Assembly (NCBI GenBank): GCA_937967805.1
Contig: CALBTC010000174.1
Location: 1-5,885, forward strand
Source: an uncultured Anaerolineaceae bacterium
GTDB taxonomy: Bacteria; Chloroflexota; Anaerolineae; Promineifilales; Promineifilaceae
Length of the DNA stretch: 5,885 nt
Reading direction: 5' to 3'
This document shows, one piece after another, positions 1-5,737 of this stretch (its first letter is position 1; every line of letters begins with the position of its first letter). The notes beneath the pieces were generated by a model. That model did no database searches and was not told the origin of the DNA. It saw only the letters and a list, made by a program, of their open reading frames with translations. A program made the position numbers and the translations under genes.

Positions 1-258
1 TTCCGCATTCGCAGCGTTGGGGCCATTGCCGGCTCTTACATGCGCACCGGTGAAGCGCGACGCAATGCTAAAGCCCGCCTTGTGCGCGACAGCAAGCTCA
101 TCTTCGATGGCAAAGTAAGCAGCCTGAAACACCATCAAGACAACGTACGTGAAGTGCGTACCGGCTTTGAATTTGGCGTCAGCCTGGAAGGTTGGAGCGA
201 TTTTAAACCGGGCGACATCATTGAATTTTACGTCACAGAGCGGGTGGAGAATGAGTAA
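1..258 (+). CDS. infB: Translation initiation factor IF-2, C-terminal end (partial)
   Basis: The reading frame is open from base 1 and gives 85 residues to the TAA at 256-258; the 5' part lies outside the window. The piece matches the last beta-barrel (domain IV / C2) of bacterial IF-2, which binds the formyl-methionyl end of initiator tRNA on the ribosome. Recognisable family signatures are a VGAIAGSYM stretch near the start, the RRNAKARLVRD stretch, SSLKHHQDNVREVRTGFEFG and the closing FKPGDIIEFY. The gene ends a few residues after the barrel, as is usual. The stop codon region overlaps the rbfA start by 8 bases (251-258), which suggests translational coupling. An ATG at 40 is internal and not a real start. 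Identification is from family knowledge and is firm despite the short fragment. Confidence 0.96.
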   Translation, partial: FRIRSVGAIAGSYMRTGEARRNAKARLVRDSKLIFDGKVSSLKHHQDNVREVRTGFEFGVSLEGWSDFKPGDIIEFYVTERVENE

Positions 259-619
259 AATCCGGCAGCAAAGAACGGCCGAACAACTGCGCATCATATT
301 CAGCGAACTTTTTCTGCGCGAGCTGAGCGATCCACGCCTGCACGGTTTAACGGTTACAGACGTGAAAATTGACCGCGAGCTGGAACATGCCGACATCTAT
401 GTCAGTGCGCTGGGCGATGAATCCCGTGAAGATGACGTGATGAGCGCCCTGAGCAGCGCCGAGGGTTTTTTGCGGCGCGAGCTGGCCGGGCGCGTGCGGT
501 TGCGCAAAGTGCCCCAGCTGCATTTTCATTGGGACCACACCCTGGCGCACATGCAGGAAGTGGAATCCATTCTGGAAAACCTGGATATTCCATCGGCTGA
601 AGACGATTCATCTGAGTAA
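251..619 (+). CDS. rbfA: 30S ribosome-binding factor RbfA
   Basis: This 122-residue protein is the usual length for RbfA, a cytoplasmic single KH-fold factor that binds the 30S subunit near the 5' helix of 16S rRNA and assists late maturation and cold adaptation. Visible family features are the N-terminal helix with RTAEQLRIIFSELFLRELSDPRL (residues 8-30, shown here as one block), the TVTDVKIDRELEHADIYVS strand region (34-52), the A-E-G kink at 70-72 typical of the RbfA KH domain, and the LRKVPQLHFHWD strand. The C-terminal tail is short and acidic. ATG at 251 is chosen because the protein then begins just before the conserved helix; the frame is open upstream to 149, but that part is only infB in another frame. 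GGAG at 246-249 lies too close to the ATG for normal spacing, so translation probably depends on ribosomes finishing infB. Confidence 0.95.
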   Translation: MSKIRQQRTAEQLRIIFSELFLRELSDPRLHGLTVTDVKIDRELEHADIYVSALGDESREDDVMSALSSAEGFLRRELAGRVRLRKVPQLHFHWDHTLAHMQEVESILENLDIPSAEDDSSE

Positions 620-633
620 CGGCTCGTAAGAAT

Positions 634-639
634 AAAGGA
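634..639 (+). promoter_or_regulatory. Ribosome binding site for nrnA, fixing a TTG start
   Basis: AAAGGA lies 6 bases upstream of TTG 646. No ATG, GTG or other TTG occurs in this frame between the rbfA stop and 646, so this site decides the start codon. Confidence 0.75.
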
Positions 640-645
640 TTTTCA

Positions 646-1638
646 TTGCACCAAACAGAACAAGCGATTTTAACGGCCGTTCAGCAGGCAGAAAAAATAT
701 TAGTCATTACGCACGTGGGGCCAGATGGGGATGCGCTTGGCTCAATTACCGCGATGGGCGTCGCCCTGCGGCAGATGGGCAAACAAGCCACGCTGCTTTG
801 CGACGATCCGGTCCCCGAACGTTTTCGCTACCTCCCCATGTCCGGCCAGGTGCAGCCCCCCAACGAAAACCGCCCCACCAGCTACGACCTGCTCATTGCC
901 GTCGACTGCGGCGATGAAACGCGGATGGGTCAATCATTTGCTACGCTGCCAACGGCCGTTCCCACCACCATCAACATCGACCACCACGTAACCAACACCT
1001 ACTTTGGCGATATTCAGCTTGTGGTTCCCGAGGCCGTTTCAGCCACAGAAATTTTGTACGATCTGTTCTGCGCCATGGGCCTGAATATCAGCACGGACCT
1101 GGCCATGTGCCTGCTCACCGGCGTGGTTACCGACACGCTGGGCTTTCGCACCGTGGGCGTGACGGCCAAAACGCTGCGCATTGCCAGCGAATTAATGGAT
1201 GCGGGGGCCGATTTGCCCCTCATCACCGCACGGGGACTCAGCAGCCATCCCTATTCCACGGCCCAACTGTGGCAACTTGGCCTCAACAACATGCGGTTGG
1301 AAGACGGTCTCATCTGGACCAAAATCACCAATGCCCAGCGCGAAGCCATTGGCTACAACAACACCAGCACCGGCGGCCTGGTGAATTTTTTGGGCAACGT
1401 CAACCAGGCAGCCATCAGCGCTGTTTTGCTGGAGATGGCCGATGGCACCGTGCGCGTCGGCTTCCGCTGCAATCCACCGTACAGCGTCTCTGAGCTGGCG
1501 CTGAACCTGGGCGGTGGCGGCCATCCGCTGGCCGCCGGCTGCTCGCTGGATGGCCCGCTGGACAAAGCAGAGGCGCTGGTGGTGGCCATGGGCAAAGAAA
1601 CAATCCGCCAGCAGCAGGCCAGTTTCACTGAAGATTGA
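646..1638 (+). CDS. nrnA: DHH/DHHA1 phosphoesterase, NrnA-like nanoRNase / pAp phosphatase
   Basis: The 330-residue protein has the two-domain layout of bacterial NrnA: an N-terminal DHH catalytic domain and a C-terminal DHHA1 substrate-binding domain. Family members degrade 2-5 nt RNA oligomers and often dephosphorylate 3'-phosphoadenosine 5'-phosphate; some relatives cleave linear dinucleotides from cyclic-di-nucleotide turnover. All metal-binding motifs are present: H23 with D27 and D29 in THVGPDGDALGS, D87 in AVDCGDE, the D112-H113-H114 signature in NIDHHV, and D163 in VVTDTLGFRT. The DHHA1 glycine motif GGGGHPLAAG begins at residue 289. Nothing is missing, so it should be active. It starts at TTG, 26 bases after rbfA, within the widely conserved rbfA-nrnA-truB order. 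Which substrate dominates in this organism cannot be read from the sequence. Confidence 0.92.
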   Translation: MHQTEQAILTAVQQAEKILVITHVGPDGDALGSITAMGVALRQMGKQATLLCDDPVPERFRYLPMSGQVQPPNENRPTSYDLLIAVDCGDETRMGQSFATLPTAVPTTINIDHHVTNTYFGDIQLVVPEAVSATEILYDLFCAMGLNISTDLAMCLLTGVVTDTLGFRTVGVTAKTLRIASELMDAGADLPLITARGLSSHPYSTAQLWQLGLNNMRLEDGLIWTKITNAQREAIGYNNTSTGGLVNFLGNVNQAAISAVLLEMADGTVRVGFRCNPPYSVSELALNLGGGGHPLAAGCSLDGPLDKAEALVVAMGKETIRQQQASFTED

Positions 1639-1693
1639 TCCCCCATTTTATGATTCAACGCGCGCCAAATCGCATCGTGATGAATGAATAGAA

Positions 1694-1765
1694 CGCTGAT
1701 TTACCTGATTGCCCTGATGTCGCTGCGCGACCGCTTCGCGATCAGGAAGATCAGGCAAATCAGCG
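1694..1765. repeat. Long imperfect inverted repeat in the nrnA-truB spacer
   Basis: Arms 1694-1718 and 1741-1765 are each 25 nt and pair at 21 positions; the outer nine (CGCTGATTT with AAATCAGCG) are perfect. Each arm consists of 9-bp units (TGATTTACC, TGATTGCCC on the left; GATCAGGAA, GATCAGGCA on the right). The 22-nt centre contains two mutually exclusive 5-bp stems, GTCGC/GCGAC (1719-1723 with 1727-1731) and CGCGA/TCGCG (1726-1730 with 1736-1740). No T-run follows, so a simple intrinsic terminator is unlikely. The design looks like a dispersed intergenic repeat; if transcribed in the operon it would form a strong hairpin between nrnA and truB. The rest of the spacer (1639-1693, 1766-1789) shows nothing else clear. 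Confidence 0.8.
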
Positions 1766-1789
1766 GACCATTATTTACTTAGGAACCTG

Positions 1790-2671
1790 ATGAATGATTT
1801 AGGCGGCGTTTTGTGCGTCGACAAGCCGCTGGGAATGACTTCCCATGACGTGGTCAACCGCATACGACGAACTGCCGGCCTGCGCCGGGTGGGGCACGCC
1901 GGCACGCTGGACCCACTGGCTACGGGCGTTATGCTGCTGTGCCTGGGGCGCAGCACCCGGCTCATTGAATATCTGGTGGGGCACGACAAGGTTTATGAAA
2001 CCACGGTGCGCCTGGGCCAAACCACCAGCACGTATGATGCCGAGGGAGAAATTGTGGCCAAACGGCCGTTTACCCACCTCACCCTCAACCAAATCCAGGA
2101 CGCCCTGGAGCCGTTTCGCGGCGAGATTCAGCAGCAGCCACCGCTCTATTCGGCTATCAAGCAGGGTGGTCAGCCCCTGTACAAATTGGCCCGCCAGGGG
2201 AAAGAAGATGTGGCACGGCCGTTTCGCCCCGTTACCATCCACGAACTAACCCTGCTTGAATGGGACCCGCCGCATCTCTCGCTGCGCGTGCACTGCTCGT
2301 CCGGCACCTACATTCGGTCATTGGGACATGATTTAGGGCAGGCGCTGGGCTGCGGCGGCCACCTGGCGGCGCTGCGGCGGCTGGCGGTCGGCAATTTTAC
2401 CGTGGAAACGGCCGTTCCCCTCACCACCCTCGCCCCCGAAAACATCACCCACTACCTGCTGCCGCCGGATACGGCCGTGCGCCACCTTTCCCGACTCGAC
2501 TTGTCGGAAACGGCCGCTGCAGACATTCTTCAAGGGAAACCCATTCCGCAAACAAATGAGCCGTCAGCTGAGTTGGCCCGCGCCTATGGGCCAGACGGCC
2601 AATTTTTAGGCATTGTTACCGCCGGCGATGAACAATGGCTGGCTCAAAAAATGTTTCCTGCCGTTCCCTGA
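1790..2671 (+). CDS. truB: tRNA pseudouridine(55) synthase TruB
   Basis: This 293-residue protein isomerises U55 in the T-loop of tRNAs to pseudouridine and also helps tRNA fold. The N-terminal block GVLCVDKPLGMTSHDVV is the family opening (residues 6-22). The catalytic aspartate is D41 in GHAGTLDPLATGVMLLCLG. Further family blocks are VYETTVRLGQTTSTYDAEGE, the QQQPPLYSAIKQGGQPLYKLARQG substrate loop, and SSGTYIRSLGHDLG, followed by a C-terminal extension that probably folds as a small PUA-like domain. Length is normal. ATG 1790 is preceded by AGGA (1781-1784) at a spacing of 5 bases; a second ATG at 1794 is out of frame. It sits 151 bases after nrnA and 22 bases before ribF. The gene carries four exact copies of the ACGGCCGT octamer. 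Confidence 0.96.
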   Translation: MNDLGGVLCVDKPLGMTSHDVVNRIRRTAGLRRVGHAGTLDPLATGVMLLCLGRSTRLIEYLVGHDKVYETTVRLGQTTSTYDAEGEIVAKRPFTHLTLNQIQDALEPFRGEIQQQPPLYSAIKQGGQPLYKLARQGKEDVARPFRPVTIHELTLLEWDPPHLSLRVHCSSGTYIRSLGHDLGQALGCGGHLAALRRLAVGNFTVETAVPLTTLAPENITHYLLPPDTAVRHLSRLDLSETAAADILQGKPIPQTNEPSAELARAYGPDGQFLGIVTAGDEQWLAQKMFPAVP

Positions 2672-2677
2672 TCAATT

Positions 2678-2693
2678 TGATACAATTCGCCCC
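2678..2693 (+). promoter_or_regulatory. Possible extended -10 promoter for a leaderless ribF mRNA
   Basis: TG at 2678-2679, one base, then TACAAT at 2681-2686 gives the extended -10 form TGnTACAAT (one change from TATAAT). Only 7 bases separate it from the ribF ATG at 2694, so the expected transcription start falls on or next to the start codon. No purine-rich ribosome binding site lies in this gap (TCGCCCC). No convincing -35 is visible at 16-18 bases upstream, which extended -10 promoters can tolerate. This is an inference from motif position only. Confidence 0.45.
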
Positions 2694-3629
2694 ATGATTC
2701 AATCAGCAACCCGTGTCGAACAACTTTCTGAAATCACTGAACGCAGACCCACCTACGTCGCCGTTGGCTCATTCGATGGCGTTCACCGGGGGCACCAGGC
2801 GGTGCTGCAAAAGATGGTGACAGCGGCTCAAAAGGCGGAGGCGCGCACGGCCGTTCTCACCTTTTTCCCCCACCCCAAGCGCGTCATTCAACAAATGACC
2901 GAGCCCTATTATTTAACCACGCTGGATGAGCGCGTCCGGCTGCTGGCTAAGCTGGGCATCGATCTCATCATCACCCATCCTTTTAACGACACGGTGCGCC
3001 AAACCCGTGCCGCCGAATTTGTAGCCGAGATGTGCCAATATTTGGACATGCGTCAACTGTGGGGCGGCAACTTTGCCCTGGGCTACAAGCGCGAGGGGGA
3101 CGTTGCTTTTCTGCGCAAGCTGGGTGAAGAAAAAGGGTACACGGTGGCCCAGGTGGAGGCAATGGTGATGTGGCGGGGCGAACGGGTCAGCAGCAGCCGC
3201 ATCCGGCGCAGCTTGCTGGAAGGGGATTTAGCCGAAGTGAATGGCTGTTTGGGACGGCCGTATCAAGTCAGCGGAGAAGTGGTAGAAGGGCAAAAAATGG
3301 GGCGCACCATTGGCTTTCCCACGGCTAACATCGACTATTGGCCAGAGCAGTTGCTGCCCGATAACGGCGTCTACGCCACCTACGCCTGGCTGGGGGAGAT
3401 GCGCCACCTGGCGGCTACCAACGTTGGTGTGCGCCCCACCGTCAACGGCGCGACGCTTACGGTAGAGGCCCACCTGCTTGATTTTGATGCGGATATTTAC
3501 GGCCGTACCCTCCGCCTGGAATTCATCAACCGCATCCGCCCCGAAATGAAGTTTCCCAGCCTGGACGCCCTTAAAGCCCAAATTCAAGCAGACGTGCAGC
3601 AGGTGCGGGAATTGTTAGCCGATGGCTGA
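2694..3629 (+). CDS. ribF: Bifunctional riboflavin kinase / FAD synthetase
   Basis: The 311-residue protein converts riboflavin to FMN and then FMN to FAD. The N-terminal adenylyltransferase module shows GSFDGVHRGHQ (residues 25-35), the FFPHP stretch, and SSSRIRR (166-172), the counterpart of the nucleotidyltransferase ISSTRIR signature. The C-terminal flavokinase module shows GRPYQVSGEVVEGQKMGR and the diagnostic GRTIGFPTAN (203-212), then TNVGVRPTV and the LRLEFINRIRPEMKF closing block. Length is typical. ATG 2694 is preferred over an in-frame ATG at 2613, because the latter lies inside truB and adds 27 residues unlike the family. No FMN riboswitch is visible upstream. It is the last gene of the conserved cluster; a hairpin repeat follows at 3656-3675. 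Confidence 0.95.
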   Translation: MIQSATRVEQLSEITERRPTYVAVGSFDGVHRGHQAVLQKMVTAAQKAEARTAVLTFFPHPKRVIQQMTEPYYLTTLDERVRLLAKLGIDLIITHPFNDTVRQTRAAEFVAEMCQYLDMRQLWGGNFALGYKREGDVAFLRKLGEEKGYTVAQVEAMVMWRGERVSSSRIRRSLLEGDLAEVNGCLGRPYQVSGEVVEGQKMGRTIGFPTANIDYWPEQLLPDNGVYATYAWLGEMRHLAATNVGVRPTVNGATLTVEAHLLDFDADIYGRTLRLEFINRIRPEMKFPSLDALKAQIQADVQQVRELLADG

Positions 3630-3655
3630 AGTAATCCTATTGTTTTCTAAGTGTC

Positions 3656-3675
3656 ATTCCCGCGAAGGCGGGAAT
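3656..3675. repeat. 20-bp hairpin repeat of the ATTCCC-N8-GGGAAT type
   Basis: ATTCCCGC (3656-3663), loop GAAG, and GCGGGAAT (3668-3675) form a perfect 8-bp stem. The pattern fits the consensus ATTCCC-N8-GGGAAT known as dRS3 in Neisseria, where copies are dispersed between genes and serve as filamentous phage integration sites. Near-identical elements are common in spacers of many bacteria. Here it sits 26 bases after the ribF stop and 19 bases before the next gene. It is followed by TATTTTCCC, so weak termination of the ribF transcript is possible. Small reading frames across it encode only the peptide that this repeat always gives in translation. Confidence 0.8.
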
Positions 3676-3694
3676 CCATATTTTCCCTTCTGCA

Positions 3695-4894
3695 ATGCAA
3701 GACAGCTACTTCAAAAAAACGATTACCTTCAAACATGAAGACAATACGCTGCAATTTCACGTCTCGCAGGAGCTGTTCAGCAGCTATGAGGTGGATGCCG
3801 GCACGCGCTTTTTGCTGCGCACGCTGGACCAATTACCGCTGGCGAACATGCGCCGCGTGCTGGACATGGGCTGCGGCTACGGCCCGCTGGGGCTGACGCT
3901 GCACAAGCTGAACAAACGGCGCACCGTGCATCTGGTAGACCGGGATGCCCTGGCCGTCGATTTTGCCCAACAAAATGCAGCGCTTAATAATTTACATAAC
4001 TTACAAATTTACGGCAGCCTGGCCTACGATGCCATCGCCGAGCGAGATTTTGACCTGATCGTTTCCAACATTCCCGGCAAGGCCGGTGAGGATGTAATTA
4101 CGCATCTCATTCACGGAGCAAGGCCGTTCCTGGCCAAAGAAGGTCGCGTCGCCATTGTCGTTGTGACGCCGCTGGTGCCTTTGGTAGAAAATGTCCTATC
4201 CGAAATGCCGGATACGGCCGTCACCCACCAAGAATCCAGCGCCAACCACACCGTTTTCCACTATCATTTCACCGATAAAAGCGATGTTGAACCACAGCCG
4301 GCCTTTGCCGGCGGACTTTACTGGCGCGATCAGCTTTCAGTCGATCACCGCAAGCTCCGCTTCACCATGCAAACCAGTTACGGCCTGCCGGAATTCGACA
4401 CGCTCAGTTTTGCCACACGCCTGCTTTTTAATTTGCTCAACGACGTGCCGGCCAGCCAGGTTGAGCATTTGCTGGTGATCAATCCGGGACAGGGGCATAC
4501 GGCCGTTGCCGCCTGGCTCTCCCTACAGCCGCAACAAATCACGCTCATCGACCGGGATTTGCTGGCATTAAAAACCACGGCACACAACCTGCAGCAAAAC
4601 GGCTGCCCCGCCGAACGCATCAGTCGGCACCACCAAATTGGGTTGCCCGCACTGCCCTCCCCGGCTGACCTCGTTCTCCATCCGCTGCGCGATAGCGAGG
4701 GGCCGCGCCTGGCGGTAGCCCGGCTCAACCTGCTGGCAGAGCAAATTTCGCCCAAAGCAACACTGCTTATCGCGGCCAACTCTCATCTCATTTCGCAGGT
4801 AGAGCAGCAGGTGAAGCAGAGGAACGGCCGTCTCAGACCCCACAAGCGCAAAAAACGCAAAGGCTTCAGCGCCCTCAGCTTTTATCCCCAGTAA
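3695..4894 (+). CDS. RsmC-like class I SAM methyltransferase with a tandem degenerate second domain
   Basis: The 399-residue protein resembles the small-methyltransferase (MTS/RsmC/YbxB) family, whose known members methylate guanine N2 in rRNA. Unit 1 (about 1-200) has the lead-in EVDAGTRFLL (32-41), motif I VLDMGCGYGPLG (55-66), the ribose-binding D82 in LVDRDALAV, and motif IV as S-N-I-P-G (N125-G128) where the family normally has N-P-P. Unit 2 (about 215-399) repeats the plan: KLRFTMQ (220-226), FATRLL (239-244), degenerate motif I INPGQGHTAVA (262-272), and LIDRDLLAL with D286-R287-D288. The acidic motif I residue is lost there, so unit 2 probably does not bind SAM. The tail (RLRPHKRKKRKGF) is strongly basic, suggesting RNA binding. 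No clear ribosome binding site precedes ATG 3695, but the protein starts sensibly there. Substrate unknown. Confidence 0.8.
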   Translation: MQDSYFKKTITFKHEDNTLQFHVSQELFSSYEVDAGTRFLLRTLDQLPLANMRRVLDMGCGYGPLGLTLHKLNKRRTVHLVDRDALAVDFAQQNAALNNLHNLQIYGSLAYDAIAERDFDLIVSNIPGKAGEDVITHLIHGARPFLAKEGRVAIVVVTPLVPLVENVLSEMPDTAVTHQESSANHTVFHYHFTDKSDVEPQPAFAGGLYWRDQLSVDHRKLRFTMQTSYGLPEFDTLSFATRLLFNLLNDVPASQVEHLLVINPGQGHTAVAAWLSLQPQQITLIDRDLLALKTTAHNLQQNGCPAERISRHHQIGLPALPSPADLVLHPLRDSEGPRLAVARLNLLAEQISPKATLLIAANSHLISQVEQQVKQRNGRLRPHKRKKRKGFSALSFYPQ

Positions 4895-4937
4895 CTGATC
4901 ACTAAAACGACAGACAGATGTCACAATACGCTTAATC

Positions 4938-4967
4938 CTGTTTGTTCGGTATTGACCGAACAAACAG
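4938..4967. promoter_or_regulatory. Perfect 13-bp dyad, probable operator of the downstream regulator
   Basis: CTGTTTGTTCGGT (4938-4950) and ACCGAACAAACAG (4955-4967) are exact inverted copies around ATTG. The dyad covers the -35 box of the promoter at 4952-4980 and lies 55 bases before the regulator start. This is the usual layout for a winged-helix dimer repressing its own gene. It could also fold as an RNA hairpin ending the methyltransferase transcript, but no T-run follows on either strand, so the operator reading is preferred. Confidence 0.75.
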
Positions 4968-4980
4968 AATATACTAAAAT
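4952..4980 (+). promoter_or_regulatory. Sigma-70-type promoter for the MarR/GbsR-like gene
   Basis: TTGACC (4952-4957) and TAAAAT (4975-4980) each match the consensus at 5 of 6 positions, with the ideal 17-base spacing. The predicted start near 4987 leaves a leader of about 35 bases containing the ribosome binding site. The -35 box lies in the spacer and right arm of the dyad at 4938-4967, so a bound repressor would block RNA polymerase. Confidence 0.7.
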
Positions 4981-5004
4981 CCCCCTCGTTGTAAATTTAA
5001 AATC

Positions 5005-5012
5005 GAAGGAGA
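5005..5012 (+). promoter_or_regulatory. Ribosome binding site fixing the TTG start at 5023
   Basis: GAAGGAGA is a strong Shine-Dalgarno sequence, with its AAGGAG core 11 bases before TTG 5023. A TAG stop in the same frame at 5017-5019 rules out any earlier start, and the next in-frame ATG is codon 31, inside the conserved part. TTG is therefore the only reasonable start. Confidence 0.75.
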
Positions 5013-5022
5013 CAGATAGCAA

Positions 5023-5496
5023 TTGAGTAGCCAAAAAGAACAACTTCTGCACTACATTGAGGAATTTGGCCTCTTCTTCGAGCAGTTCGGTTTGGCGCGC
5101 ACAGCAGGACGCATGTTGGGTTGGCTTCTCGTATGCGATCCGCCCCACCAAACGATGGACGAGCTGGCCGAAGTATTGCAGGTGAGCAAAAGCTCCATCA
5201 GCACCGCCAGCCGTTTGCTCATCCAGACGGGCCTGGTGAGTAAAGTGAGCTTTCCCGGCGAACGCAAGGATTTTTACCGCGTCAGTGAAGACGCCTGGAT
5301 TCAGGCGTGGTCGGCTAAAAATAGCCAAACCACGGTAATGCGGCAGATGGCCGAACGTGGCCTGGCGCTTTTACCTGAGGAGACACCCGAGCGCCGGGCG
5401 CGTCTGCAAACAATGCATGATCTCTATGCATTTTTAGAAGCGGAGCTGCCAAAACTTACGGAACGCTGGCTAAAAGAACGGTCGCAACAAACTTAA
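5023..5496 (+). CDS. MarR/GbsR-like winged-helix transcriptional regulator
   Basis: This 157-residue protein is likely a dimeric DNA-binding repressor. An N-terminal helical part (residues 5-38) contains GLARTAGRMLGWLLVCDPP, characteristic of GbsR-type MarR relatives. The helix-turn-helix follows (TMDELAEVLQVSKSSISTASRLLIQ, with the recognition helix at about 55-68), then a wing with PGERKDFYRV (78-87). The rest (about 95-155) is predicted helical and probably forms the dimer interface. Start is TTG (see the ribosome binding site entry). It has its own promoter overlapped by a perfect dyad, so autorepression is likely. Relatives of this type commonly neighbour ABC exporters or osmoprotectant genes, and an ABC ATPase gene starts 279 bases downstream, making that gene a candidate target. 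The effector cannot be deduced. No exact ACGGCCGT octamer is present in this gene. Confidence 0.82.
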   Translation: MSSQKEQLLHYIEEFGLFFEQFGLARTAGRMLGWLLVCDPPHQTMDELAEVLQVSKSSISTASRLLIQTGLVSKVSFPGERKDFYRVSEDAWIQAWSAKNSQTTVMRQMAERGLALLPEETPERRARLQTMHDLYAFLEAELPKLTERWLKERSQQT

Positions 5497-5520
5497 TCAT
5501 CACGCAGGTTCGCCTTATTT

Positions 5521-5574
5521 GGAGAACAAAAAGTTCTTAAAAATATTTCCGACTTAAAGAAGCTTTTGTTCTCC
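5521..5574. repeat. Inverted repeat 1 in the regulator-ABC spacer
   Basis: GGAGAACAAAA (5521-5531) pairs perfectly with TTTTGTTCTCC (5564-5574). After a 2-by-2 internal mismatch, TTCTT (5534-5538) pairs with AAGAA (5557-5561), leaving an AT-rich loop of 18 nt. It begins 24 bases after the regulator stop. The T-rich segment is within the stem rather than after it, so it is not a classical terminator. The arms contain GAACAAA/TTTGTTC, also found in the dyad at 4938-4967. Confidence 0.65.
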
Positions 5575-5577
5575 TGA

Positions 5578-5630
5578 ACGTAAACCGCGAAAAGCCTTCG
5601 GGCTTTCCAAAACCTTTTTGCGGTTTACGT
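5578..5630. terminator. Inverted repeat 2 with nested UUCG hairpin, possible terminator
   Basis: ACGTAAACCGC (5578-5588) pairs perfectly with GCGGTTTACGT (5620-5630), and pairing can continue through a G-U and five more pairs to 5594/5614. Nested inside is AAAGCC-TTCG-GGCTTT (5591-5606), a C(UUCG)G tetraloop hairpin, among the most stable RNA hairpins. The inner hairpin is preceded by A-rich and ended by T-rich sequence, with TTTTT also at 5615-5619, so it could stop the regulator transcript. The long outer stem is not needed for termination and suggests a mobile or dispersed repeat, or a folded RNA. Only three bases separate it from inverted repeat 1. Confidence 0.55.
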
Positions 5631-5645
5631 AACTCGCTTCGTAGC

Positions 5646-5684
5646 TAAAGAAAAGGTAATCCAACCCTGATTGGCTCTTCTTTA
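5646..5684. repeat. Inverted repeat 3, weaker
   Basis: TAAAGAA (5646-5652) pairs with TTCTTTA (5678-5684), with a small CCAA/TTGG stem (5661-5664 with 5671-5674) inside. It is short and AT-rich and could be chance, but it continues the run of inverted repeats in this spacer. Confidence 0.35.
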
Positions 5685-5737
5685 TCTATCCCGCGAGCAG
5701 AGCAGGGCAATTGGGCAACCACCGGCTCGCCATGATT

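Noticed and set aside
149..250. Upstream extension of rbfA to an ATG at 149
   Set aside because: The 34 extra residues are infB read in another frame and do not resemble the RbfA N-terminus; the family helix begins just after ATG 251.
1192..1524. Antisense frame of 110 codons in nrnA
   Set aside because: It lies opposite the conserved DHHA1-containing half of nrnA and its existence is explained by GC-rich codon use.
2613..2693. Upstream start for ribF inside truB
   Set aside because: It would add 27 residues that are out-of-frame truB sequence; family members begin shortly before the GSFDGVHRGH motif, in agreement with ATG 2694.
3651..3896. Small reading frames across the repeat at 3656-3675, on both strands
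   Set aside because: Their first residues are simply the translation of the hairpin repeat, a well-known source of false genes, and the rest is a shadow of the methyltransferase.
4568..4963. Antisense frame of 131 codons over the methyltransferase end
   Set aside because: It has no recognisable family features and lies opposite a convincing gene; its start falls within the operator dyad.
4938..4967. Dyad read as an intrinsic terminator of the methyltransferase
   Set aside because: The stem is moderate in GC and is followed by AATATACTAAAAT rather than a T-run; its overlap with a promoter fits an operator better.
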